A stretch of 17,117 bases of DNA from DASPKW01 sp038244055 (GCA_038244055.1 JBBRTW010000106.1:1-17117), one strand, 5' to 3'. Counted from the stretch's first letter, positions 1-7,400 are shown. Translations and numbers: made by a program. Notes: a model not told the origin generated them from the letters alone.

Positions 1-79
1 CTAATTCGGCGATCCGGCGATCACGCCGGGCACAACCAGGACAAATGGGCGACGGGAAATGGGTGGGATCGGCCTCCAT
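1..79 (-). CDS. IS66-type transposase, N-terminal 26 codons (runs off window)
   Basis: An ATG at 79 opens a frame that stays open to the left edge, so only 26 codons are visible. The peptide reads MEADPTHF, then SPICPGCARRDRRIAEL. The CPGC pair followed by RDRRIAEL, the start of a Leu-rich coiled coil, is what I know from the N-terminus of planctomycete IS66-family transposases (usually CPGCxxxxxRIAELE, then a long coiled coil and an SSNSSxPPS motif, which would lie outside the window). The frame is open upstream back to a stop at 134-136, but ATG79 is the natural start. There is no Shine-Dalgarno sequence. The IS outer end should lie to the right; a candidate is the GTAATTGTTTACC sequence read on the minus strand from 138 to 126, which abuts a 7-bp repeat. 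The family call comes from motif memory on a very short peptide. A different zinc-finger coiled-coil protein remains possible. Confidence 0.55.
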   Translation of the reverse strand, partial: MEADPTHFPSPICPGCARRDRRIAEL

Positions 80-136
80 GCCAGGAGTATCTACGCCGCC
101 CGATGGAAAAGGTGCGGGAGAGGCGGTAAACAATTA

Positions 137-164
137 CGTTAGAAGTTAGAAGCGAGAAAGAAGA
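137..164. repeat. 7-bp tandem array, AGTTAGA family, copy 1
   Basis: Four degenerate heptamers in register: CGTTAGA, AGTTAGA, AGCGAGA, AAGAAGA. Bases 138-158 (21 bp) are identical to 1908-1928, where the same array lies upstream of the phosphatase gene. The homology starts at 138, directly beside the candidate outer end of the IS66-type element, so this array may be the insertion target of that element. Confidence 0.7.
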
Positions 165-197
165 ACGCACCGAAGGCGCGCGGCTTGGTTTCCTCCA

Positions 198-237
198 TCT
201 CATTGTCTCATTTTCTCATTGTCTCATTGTCTCATTG
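198..237. repeat. 8-bp tandem array (TCTCATTG)x5
   Basis: Five consecutive octamers: TCTCATTG, TCTCATTT, then TCTCATTG three times. On the minus strand the array interrupts the IS256-type transposase fragment: the reading frame passes from RVK into array-coded Thr-Met-Arg-Gln and a TGA stop. It therefore marks one boundary of that fragment. Confidence 0.9.
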
Positions 238-376
238 TCTTGACGCGGGGCTGCTTCACCTCGAGGGGTCCCAGGGCCGACAGAATCGTGCGGGCCGGCT
301 TATGGCCGTTGCGGACCGCCAGCCGATGGCCGTCGGCGTCATGATGGTCCCGGGCGGCGTTGATGAGTAACGGGGG
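224..376 (-). pseudogene. IS256/Mutator-family transposase fragment (N-terminal part)
   Basis: A minus-strand frame open from 457 to the TGA at 224-226 contains AARDHHDADGHRLAVRNGH followed by KPARTILSALGPLEVKQPRV. This is the pattern of the N-terminal DNA-binding region of IS256/Mutator transposases (xDxxGHRxVVRNGxxPxRxxxTGxGPxEVRxPRVxD). Normal members are about 400 residues with a DDE core. Here the match stops at RVK, exactly where the 8-bp array begins, and no continuation of the transposase is visible to the left. The frame also extends to the right (to about 445), but that part, including a GCATCHH string, does not look like a transposase. The CXXCH there is probably chance. This is a dead relic. 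The family call is from motif recognition only. Confidence 0.6.
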
Positions 377-515
377 ATGATGACATGTGGCGCAACCATC
401 CTGGCCTTGTTGGCCAAACGGGTGGGCTTTGAACACCGCACCCAAGGTACGCCGCCTTTATTGTTGAAGCATCATCCACAGCTTTGGGTTATAGCTCCAG
501 CCGGTTGCGAGTTTT

Positions 516-533
516 CTACTGACTACTGACTAC
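516..533. repeat. 7-bp tandem array, CTACTGA family, short copy
   Basis: Two perfect CTACTGA heptamers plus a partial CTAC. The 22 bases at 513-534 are identical to 671-692, which is the left part of the longer array of the same family that ends on the phosphatase stop codon. Confidence 0.8.
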
Positions 534-575
534 TTCCTCCTGGGACGGGAAGAAGTTGCGAGTTGCCCCACAGGT

Positions 576-595
576 CCAGGGGTTAAAACCCCTGG
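576..595. repeat. Perfect inverted repeat, CCAGGGGTT / AACCCCTGG
   Basis: A 9-bp perfect stem (576-584 with 587-595) around AA, effectively a 20-bp near-palindrome. An outer pair, AGTTGCC at 561-567 with GGCAACT at 594-600, competes for the same 3' arm. Short palindromes of this kind are dispersed in planctomycete intergenic DNA as far as I recall. There is no T-run, so this is not an intrinsic terminator. Confidence 0.75.
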
Positions 596-602
596 CAACT
601 AT

Positions 603-619
603 CGCCCGCCCTCCGGGCG
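603..619. repeat. Hairpin CGCCCG-CCCTC-CGGGCG
   Basis: A 6-bp perfect GC stem with a 5-nt loop, 7 nt after the preceding palindrome. The two hairpins together look like one composite palindromic element of about 60 bp (561-619). Confidence 0.65.
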
Positions 620-622
620 AAG

Positions 623-664
623 AGGCGAGAGGCGAGAGGCCAGAGGCGAGAGCCCAGAGGCGAG
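623..664. repeat. 7-bp tandem array, AGGCGAG family, six units
   Basis: Six units in strict register: AGGCGAG, AGGCGAG, AGGCCAG, AGGCGAG, AGCCCAG, AGGCGAG. Nine bases separate it from the next heptamer array at 674. Confidence 0.9.
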
Positions 665-673
665 TCCGAATTT

Positions 674-729
674 CTACTGACTACTGACTACTGTCTACTG
701 ACTACCGCCTACCGCCTACTGCCTACCGT
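674..729. repeat. 7-bp tandem array, CTACTGA/CTACCGC family, eight units
   Basis: Eight units without a break: CTACTGA twice, CTACTGT, CTACTGA, CTACCGC twice, CTACTGC, CTACCGT. The last base, 729, is the last base of the phosphatase stop codon (TGA, minus strand 731-729). In the mRNA sense the array therefore starts directly at the stop codon. Confidence 0.92.
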
Positions 730-1886
730 CACGGGACTTTCTCATCCGTCGCTTTTTCCTCGCCGGTCTTGTCGTTCTCATCCAGGCCGAGGAGGACTTT
801 GAGGGGCTGGGTGGAGGCTTTGTCGTTACCGCCTTTGAGGACGATGGCGACATTCGCGCCGGGCTGGCGGACGAACTCGTGGGCGATGGCGCCTTTTTCG
901 GCGTCGATGTATTTGACGTCGACGCGCTCGGGGGTCATTTCGAGGTGGGCGAAGCCGTTGATGCTTTTGGAGAAGGGGCCGCGGAGGTCGCGGCGCATCT
1001 TGGTGGGTCTTCGGCCGCCGCCGCCGGTGAGCATGAAGCTGGTGTCCCAGCCGGGGATTTGCAGGTGCTGGAGGTCGTGGTCGTGGCCGCAGATGTAGAA
1101 GTCGAGGCTGTACTTCTTGAAGAGGGGGCCCCAGTGGGTCTGCATGACGCCGTTGTCGCCGTGAGCGCCGTTGGAGAAGAGCGGGTGATGGGCGCAGGCG
1201 ATGGTCCATTTAGCGCCGCGGCGGTCGGCCAGTTGCTTGTCGATCCAGTCCATCTCGGCCAGCCACTCCTCGGGCTTCATCTGGGGCTTGTTGGAATCGA
1301 GGACCAGGGCGGTGACCAGGGGATGCTCGGCATCGGGGAGATCGACGCGGTAATAGCGGGCGGGCATCTTCCAGCGCGATTCGGGATGTTTGGCGGCGTA
1401 GGCGAGCTCGGTCTTCATCTTCGTGCCTTCGAAGTCGTGATTTCCGAGGGCGGCGAAGAAGGGGAAGTTGATGCGCTTGGCATCGTACATGTCCTCGAAA
1501 ATGCTCTGCCACTGGTAGTCATCCTCATCCTTGAGCTTGACGTAGAAGTTATCGCCGACCGAGAGCAGGCCGTTGAACTGGACGCCGGTCTTGACGATGT
1601 ATTTGGCCAAGCCTTCGGCGACGACTTTCTGCTCCTTGGAGTTGCCGCCCCAGTCGCCCATGGCGATGAGGTTGACGACATTGGCGGGATAGGGGCGCGG
1701 AGTCCACCTGGCGACGACGGGTTTGCTGGTGGGTTGGGTGGCGGCGGGTTTGGCGGGGGGGGCGGAGGGGTTGGCAGGTTTGGAATCGCCGGAGGAGTTG
1801 TAGGCGCAGGAGAGGATCAGGCCGGAGATGCTGAGGGCCAAGAGGAGGTTGCGCACGAGGGGATATACGCGGGGGTGGGTGGGCAT
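729..1886 (-). CDS. Lipoprotein metallophosphoesterase, ACP5/purple acid phosphatase type
   Basis: A 385-residue calcineurin-like phosphoesterase predicted to hydrolyse phosphomonoesters outside the cytoplasm. The N-terminus has a short basic part, the hydrophobic LLLALSISGLIL and a lipobox ending at Cys27 (ILSC), so it is probably lipid-anchored. Residues 35-70 are a Pro/Ala/Thr linker. The metal-site motifs are all present in order: GDWG (77-80), GDNFY (111-115), GNHD (148-151), AHHP (232-235) and GHDH (267-270). GDWG and GDNFY in this spacing are typical of tartrate-resistant acid phosphatases (ACP5). A charged tail follows residue 345. ATG1886 is the only start that includes the signal peptide. 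The stop codon abuts a 7-bp repeat array, and the linker is encoded by a run of eight C (minus strand, 1762-1755). It lies downstream of and codirectional with the MFS gene, separated by repeats, so an operon is uncertain. The substrate is unknown. Confidence 0.9.
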   Translation of the reverse strand: MPTHPRVYPLVRNLLLALSISGLILSCAYNSSGDSKPANPSAPPAKPAATQPTSKPVVARWTPRPYPANVVNLIAMGDWGGNSKEQKVVAEGLAKYIVKTGVQFNGLLSVGDNFYVKLKDEDDYQWQSIFEDMYDAKRINFPFFAALGNHDFEGTKMKTELAYAAKHPESRWKMPARYYRVDLPDAEHPLVTALVLDSNKPQMKPEEWLAEMDWIDKQLADRRGAKWTIACAHHPLFSNGAHGDNGVMQTHWGPLFKKYSLDFYICGHDHDLQHLQIPGWDTSFMLTGGGGRRPTKMRRDLRGPFSKSINGFAHLEMTPERVDVKYIDAEKGAIAHEFVRQPGANVAIVLKGGNDKASTQPLKVLLGLDENDKTGEEKATDEKVP

Positions 1887-1906
1887 GTTGTGGAACAGAA
1901 GGTGAA

Positions 1907-1962
1907 AGTTAGAAGTTAGAAGCGAGAAGAGGGTATAGGGTATCGGGTGTGGGGTATGGGGG
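1907..1962. repeat. 7-bp tandem array, AGTTAGA grading into ATAGGGT, eight units
   Basis: Units in register: AGTTAGA twice, AGCGAGA, AGAGGGT, ATAGGGT, ATCGGGT, GTGGGGT, ATGGGGG. The motif drifts along the array while the 7-bp period holds. The first 21 bp match 138-158. It lies just upstream of the phosphatase start, within its presumed 5' untranslated region. Confidence 0.85.
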
Positions 1963-1977
1963 GAAGGGAGCGGCGAC

Positions 1978-2068
1978 GTTGTTAGTTGGCAGTTGTCCGT
2001 TGTCCGTTGTCCGTTGTCCGTTGTCCGTTGTCCGTTGTCCGTTGTCAGTTGTTAGTTGTTAGTTGTTG
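1978..2068. repeat. 7-bp tandem array, GTTGTCC family, thirteen units
   Basis: Exactly 13 heptamers (91 bp): GTTGTTA, GTTGGCA, seven perfect GTTGTCC, GTTGTCA, GTTGTTA twice, GTTGTTG. It overlaps the last codons and the stop codon of the MFS gene (TAA on the minus strand, 2061-2059, inside a GTTGTTA unit). With the 1907-1962 array it makes up most of the 172-bp gap between the two genes. Confidence 0.95.
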
Positions 2069-4083
2069 AGGTTTAGTTTTTGGCGGATGGATTTTTGCCA
2101 GGGGGTTTGGACTCGGGCGAGGAAGTTGTTGCGCTCGGAGGCGAGTCGGCCGGTGAAGGAGGCTCGGGTGGAGCGGGCGGGGATCCACTGCTGGCGGGGC
2201 GGGGGGATTCGGAGGGGGTTGGTGATGAGATCGAGGAGGCGCTCGGAGAGGAGTGGGCGCGTGGGGCGGATGTAGGTGGGCTGGGGGGGATCGGCCGGGG
2301 AGTCGAGGGCCGAGGTGCAGAAGGCGGCGGCCTGGTCTTCGAGTTGGGCATCGGCCTTGGTGGTGCGGCTGTGGTGGCGGAGGCGGTCGGACCAGGAGGA
2401 GAAGTTGAATGATTCGCGGAAGCGGATGGGGGCGGGATGGGAGGCGGCCGATTGGGCGGAAGAGTGGGGGTGGCCGGCGGTTGGCGGCGCGGTGGGATGA
2501 TGATGATCGACGCGGCGTTCGAGACGCCATTGGGTTGCGCCGTTGCGGAGGCGCGAAAGTCGGAGGTGATCGCGGAGGAGGTGGATGAAGTCGTCGGCTT
2601 GCGCGGCGGGAACGTGATATTCGATGATGGATTGAAGCGCGCCGGTGGAGGCGATGGAGGGGGTTGAAGGGGCGGGGCGGGCGGCGGGAGCGAAATCCTG
2701 GCCGATGGCGCGGGTGAGGGGGAAGCGTTTGACGAGGAGGAGGCCGAGGAGGATGAGGGAGCCGGAGATGAGAGAGGCATACGAAACGCCCGTGCCCTTG
2801 AATTGAGGATCGGGACTTTCGAGGAGATCTGCGACTCGCCCCCAGAGCGGGCCGCTCAATGCGAACGAGCCGAAGAGAACGGTCATGTACATCGCGATGG
2901 CGCGCCCTTTGACCCAGGTGGGAACGGAGCGCTGAGTCGCGATGTTGAAGTTGGTGGGAACGACCACCCAGTTGAATCCGATCACCATCGCCAACGGACA
3001 GGCCAGCCAGAGCGTGGCGAGTGGGCCTTTGCATTGGGATAGCGCAATAAGGGCGATGCCGAAGACGGCGGTGCAGATGGCGACCATGCCATCAGTGGAA
3101 AACCGGCGTTCCATCTTGGGCATGTAGAAGACGCCGATGACCGCCCCCGATCCGACGGCCGCCATGAGGAATCCGAAAAGGGCTTCGCCGCCTCTTAGCT
3201 GCACGCGCGCGATCATGGCGATCTGCCCCCAGACGATCGCAGCGCACACAATGAATGCGGCGACGCGGATGAGGATAGCCCGCATGGCCGGGGAATAGGC
3301 GATATAGCGAAATGCGGTTTGGGTTGCGCCGAGCCAGGTTTCGGGATGGGGCAGGAATTTTTGCGGGGCGCGCTGCCAGCGGACCAAAACCCAGACGACG
3401 GGAATGAAGAGGGCGGCGTTGACCAGGAACGCGCCGCCGGTGCTTCGGGCTTCATCGGCGGTGAGGAGCTTGATGGCAAAAACGATGGCCATTCCCAGGG
3501 CCGGCCCTGCGGCGCGGCCGACGTTGAGGGCGACGGAGTTGAGGGAGACGGCCAGGGGCATGTCCTTGGGCGGCACCAGTTCCGGGATGACGTATTGGAA
3601 GGCCGGGCCGCTGAGGGCGGTGCCGATGCCGATGATGAAGAGGAATACGAGGAGCCAGGCGGGATTGGTCCAGCCGGCGAGGGTGACGAAGCCGAGAAGG
3701 GCGGATGCGGCGAGGATCCCAACGTTGGTGAAAATGAGGAGCTTGCGGCGGTCGGTGATATCGGCCCAGACGCCGGCGGCGATGGAGAGGCCGCAGACGG
3801 GAAGGTAGAAGGCGGTTTGAATGAGGCCGAGCCAGGAGGATCGCTCATGCGGGTTGCCGACGAGGGCGGTCATGAGCCATTGCGCGCCGGCCTCGCGGGC
3901 GGAGATGCCGATCTGGGAGAGGACGTAGCCGATCCAGAGGGCGCGGAAGATGGGGATGCGGAGGGGACTCCAGGCGCTGCCGACAACCGGTGTGGCGGGC
4001 GCGGCAGCCGGCGCTGGTGAAGCGATCGCCGGGACGGCGGAGGCGGCGAGCACACTTGAATTGGAACTGACATCGGAGGACAT
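2059..4083 (-). CDS. MFS_3 (EntS-like) exporter with C-terminal monooxygenase-like domain
   Basis: A 674-residue inner-membrane transporter of the MFS_3/DUF894 group related to enterobactin exporter EntS. After a Ser/Ala/Pro-rich N-terminus (1-38) come about twelve hydrophobic segments between residues 45 and 455, starting FRALWIGYVLSQIG, with a motif-A-like loop ADITDRRK at 107-114. Residues 483-589 match the antibiotic-biosynthesis-monooxygenase-like domain that ends many members of this group: IIEYHVPAAQADDFIHLL, RLRNGATQWRLE, then RFRESFNFSSWSDRLRHHSR. That domain is split by a His/Pro/Ser insert at 527-552. Residues 590-674 are an extra basic, Pro-rich tail I cannot assign, and its end is encoded by the repeat array. 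There is no Shine-Dalgarno sequence at ATG4083, but no other start keeps the whole domain. Divergent from the HzsA-related gene. The exported substrate is unknown. Confidence 0.88.
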   Translation of the reverse strand: MSSDVSSNSSVLAASAVPAIASPAPAAAPATPVVGSAWSPLRIPIFRALWIGYVLSQIGISAREAGAQWLMTALVGNPHERSSWLGLIQTAFYLPVCGLSIAAGVWADITDRRKLLIFTNVGILAASALLGFVTLAGWTNPAWLLVFLFIIGIGTALSGPAFQYVIPELVPPKDMPLAVSLNSVALNVGRAAGPALGMAIVFAIKLLTADEARSTGGAFLVNAALFIPVVWVLVRWQRAPQKFLPHPETWLGATQTAFRYIAYSPAMRAILIRVAAFIVCAAIVWGQIAMIARVQLRGGEALFGFLMAAVGSGAVIGVFYMPKMERRFSTDGMVAICTAVFGIALIALSQCKGPLATLWLACPLAMVIGFNWVVVPTNFNIATQRSVPTWVKGRAIAMYMTVLFGSFALSGPLWGRVADLLESPDPQFKGTGVSYASLISGSLILLGLLLVKRFPLTRAIGQDFAPAARPAPSTPSIASTGALQSIIEYHVPAAQADDFIHLLRDHLRLSRLRNGATQWRLERRVDHHHPTAPPTAGHPHSSAQSAASHPAPIRFRESFNFSSWSDRLRHHSRTTKADAQLEDQAAAFCTSALDSPADPPQPTYIRPTRPLLSERLLDLITNPLRIPPPRQQWIPARSTRASFTGRLASERNNFLARVQTPWQKSIRQKLNLNN

Positions 4084-4479
4084 GGTGGGGCATGATAAGG
4101 AATGAAGCGCGGGGATGGCAGGGGTGGGACGGCATCATTATTTTTGCGTTGCGGTTTTCTGCGCGGATTGATTGGAGGGCACTGCCATTGGGCGGGAGTG
4201 AAATAAGCCCGAGCCATGCTCATAAAGGTCCCGGCTTGTCCGGAAGCGCGGAATTGCGCGAGGTTTGTTCGCTTCACCATCCGCCATTCGCCGTGCGAAC
4301 TTCTTCCCATTGTGCATTTGCGCGATGCTCTTCAGGAATTGTCGACTGAATGGCCGGATTCTTCGGTAACCCTTCAATTCAGGTGGGGTAGTCTCTCCAT
4401 GAATCGGTCCGCGTGTCCTGCATGCGCAGGGCATGGTCGGATCGATCATTCCAGCCGCCTGCGCCGGAGGAGAACTGTC
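4084..4479. promoter_or_regulatory. Divergent intergenic region (MFS / HzsA-related gene)
   Basis: These 396 bp separate two divergent start codons, so both promoters should lie here. The only clear AT-rich patch is 4134-4148 (CATCATTATTTTTGC), whose minus strand carries AATAAT as a possible -10 for the MFS gene. I cannot pair it with a good -35. Three degenerate heptamers (CCATCCG, CCATTCG, CCGTGCG) lie at 4277-4297. The plus frame of the downstream gene is open back to 4216, but that part reads as non-secretory, Cys/His/Arg-rich noise, so I treat it as untranslated. Confidence 0.5.
4466..4472 (+). promoter_or_regulatory. Shine-Dalgarno sequence GGAGGAG
   Basis: GGAGGAG lies 7 nt before ATG4480 and decides the start of the HzsA-related protein: translation from here gives a clean signal peptide, whereas the longer open frame from 4216 does not. 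Confidence 0.75.
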
Positions 4480-7400
4480 ATGCGAGACGTCAGGAAGATG
4501 GGTCTGTCATCGATGATTCGCCGGGCCACCATTGTGCTCTTCATGCTGCAACCTGGGGTGATGTTCGCCGGCCGGGCCGTGGCCGATGAGGTGCCGGAGA
4601 ATCTCGCGCCCAAGGCGAAGGTCTCGGCCAGCAGCCAGCACAGCGAAGCGTATCGCCCGGAGATGGCGGTGAGCGGACTGATTCCATCCGAGTTCCAGGA
4701 GGACAGCGGCGACTGGGCGGTGCGCGGCACGGACAAAGGCTGGTTCGAGCTGCGATGGGATCAGCCGGTCGAGGTGGCGCAGATCGTTTATTACGCGCGG
4801 ACGGCCAGCCCTCTGCTGGAATGCTTCAAGGATTACGCGGTTTACCTCAATGATGAAAAGAACCCGGCCGTTCGCGGGACGCTGGAGCATCGCCGCGGCG
4901 CGCAGATGATCGCCATTCCGAAGCAGAAGGTCACGAAGATCCGCATCGAGTTTCTGTCGGCCCATCCCACTTCGCCCAATCCGGGCGCGGCCGAGATCGC
5001 GGTCTATTCCTCACCCGTCACCGCGGCGCAGCTTAACGTGGCCCAGATTCCCGCTGGGGAGAAAACGCCGCAGGCCCTGGCGCTGCGCAAGGATCTGATC
5101 GAGGGCCGCCTGGGCTTCCGCGACATTCTGCTGGTCAAGCGCAAGCCCCTGAACATCTCGCACGTCTACGTCTATCACGTCGAGGGATATCGCCCCGGCG
5201 GCGGGCTGTATGTTTTCCGGCCGGATGACAAGGGCGGCGATCTCAAGTGCATCTTCGATGCCGAGAAGGGAATGATCACCACCGCCAACCTCTCCTACGA
5301 TGGCAGGCAGGTCATCTTCGCGATGCGCCGCGGCGGGCATGTCGCATCCAATCCGGTGGCGCACATCGAAGACATCTCGCGCTACACCGATGAGGCCAGC
5401 AACTACCACATCTTCCGCATCAACATCGATGGCACCGGCCTCCAGCAGCTCACGCATGGCGCGAACAACAATCTCGACCCCTGCTGGCTCCCCGATGGCG
5501 GGATCGGGTTCATCTCGGACCGCAAGCCGGCCTACGCCTACTGCTACGTCGTGACCTCGCCCGTGCTCTACCGGATGAATGGCGACGGCTCGAAGCAGAT
5601 GCGGCTGTCGGCCAATTACCTGATGGATTTCACGCCTTCGGTGCTCAACGATGGCCGGCTCATCTACACCCGCTGGGAGTACGTCGACCGCGCCGCCTGC
5701 CCGATCCAGAGCCTGTGGGCGATCAACCCCGATGGCACGGGATTGTCCGGCTTCTACGGCAATCGCGTCATCTCGCCGGGCACGTTCATGGATGCCCAGC
5801 CGATCCCCAATACCAATTCCGTGATCGTCACCGTGACCAACCACAATGGCCCCTGCCGCGGCGCGATCGCCGCGATCGACCCGGCCAAAGGCGCCAATGC
5901 CAAAGAGTCGGTGCGAAACCTCACGCCCGAGCTCGATATCTACGCCCATCGCATCGGCGGCGGCCCCTACGGCAACGGCATGCTGGATACCGGTATTCGC
6001 GGCCAGTACGAGAAGCCCTTCGCGATCGATGAAAACCGCTTCATGGTCTCCAAGGGGGGCGTGATCCAAATCCGCGACTTCGACGCCAACGCCGCATCAT
6101 TGCTGGCCCCGAAAGACGGCATGGGTTTCTATAGCCCGCAGCCGATCCGCGCGCGACCGATGCCGCCGGTCGTGGCCGGCAAATTCCGCGACAACCTGCC
6201 TTCGGATGGCAGCGTCACCGGCGGCTGGGCGACCCTCTTCATGCAGGATGTCTACAACGGCCTGGAACCGGCCGTCAAACGCGGGGATATCAAGCAGATC
6301 GCGGTGGTGCAGGAGGTCGAAAAGAGCACGCACACGCCGCAGAACAACACCCGGCCGGACGGACAAGGCATGCGGAATATCGCGGTGTTCGGCTTCCAGT
6401 TCCCGCTGGTTTCCTGCGGCGCAACCTACGCGCCCAAGAAGGTCTGGGGATACGCCGATGTCGCCGCCGATGGCAGCGCGGGCTTCAAGGTGCCCGCGGA
6501 GGTGCCGATCTATTTCCTGGCGCTGGATGGTGAAGGCCGGGCGGTGCAGCGCATGCGCTCGTTCACCCATCTGATGCCGGGCGAGGTGCAGGGATGCGTC
6601 GGCTGCCACGCCGATCGCAACTCGGTCATGTCCAGCGCCGGCGGCAGGCCGAAGGTGCATGGCCAGCCGCAGGATCTCCGCCCGCCGGCCTGGGGCGTCA
6701 AGGGATTCAGCTACGCCGAGGTGGTGCAGGGCGTGTTCGACCGCAACTGCATTTCATGCCACAACGAACGGAAACAAGCGGGCAATGTGGACCTGACCGG
6801 CGACATGACCGATTTCTTCAACGTCTCCTACGATGTCCTCTGCCGCACCGGAACGCTCGGGCAGGACAAATGGCTCCTGCACGGCACGCCCTCCGGAGCC
6901 GAATACGACAAACTTCGCGGGATGAGCCCCTGGGTGGAATGGATCTGGACGATCAACGGCGCTGAAACCAACATCCTCGACATCGCCCCCCGCCGCTGGG
7001 GCAGCCCGGCCAGCAAGCTCACCGAGATCATCCGCAGCGGACATCCGGATAAAGCCGGCAAGCCGCAGGTGAATGTGCCCGATGAGGATCGCCGCCGGGT
7101 CTATCTCTGGATGGACCTGAACATCCCCTACTACGGCACATCGTCTTCGAATCACAAGACCCAACTCGGCAGCCGCCGGATGCTGCCCGAGAATCTGGAT
7201 GCGACCTTGAGCGAAGTTGCCTCAAGGCGCTGCGTCCAGTGCCATCAGGCCGGCATCCCGCGGAAGTTTTACACGCGGGCGATGAATCCGCAGAACAACA
7301 ACTTTCTGCTCGCCCCATTGGCGAAGGATGCCGGCGGCACGCAACAGTGCGGCAAGGCGATCTTCCCGAGCGCCGATGATCCGGATTATCAGAAGATTCT

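Larger units (their letters stand above)
446..673. other. Non-coding repeat-rich stretch
   Basis: I find no credible gene here. It holds a short 7-bp array at 516-533, two hairpins (576-595 and 603-619) and a second 7-bp array at 623-664. The 22-bp string at 513-534 recurs exactly at 671-692. The bases around 380-515 are unassigned. Confidence 0.7.

Noticed and set aside
377..445. GCATCHH, a CXXCH heme-like motif in the minus frame that also carries the IS256 fragment
   Set aside because: No cytochrome context on either side, and the frame is a relic. A single short motif is expected by chance.
879..1919. 346-codon plus-strand frame opposite the phosphatase
   Set aside because: Gly/Val/Asp/Glu-rich antisense frame typical of GC-rich genes. 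The minus frame has all metallophosphatase motifs.
623..2068. CRISPR array
   Set aside because: Units of 7 bp without spacers, and motifs that drift. There are no repeats of 24-40 bp with unique spacers and no cas genes.
2045..3034. 329-codon minus-strand frame within the MFS gene
   Set aside because: Out-of-frame shadow with Arg/Pro/His-rich composition. The MFS frame keeps clear membrane segments and family motifs, so no frameshift is needed.
4216..4479. Longer N-terminus for the HzsA-related protein (extra 88 codons)
   Set aside because: The extension would bury the signal peptide, and GGAGGAG sits at the right distance from ATG4480.
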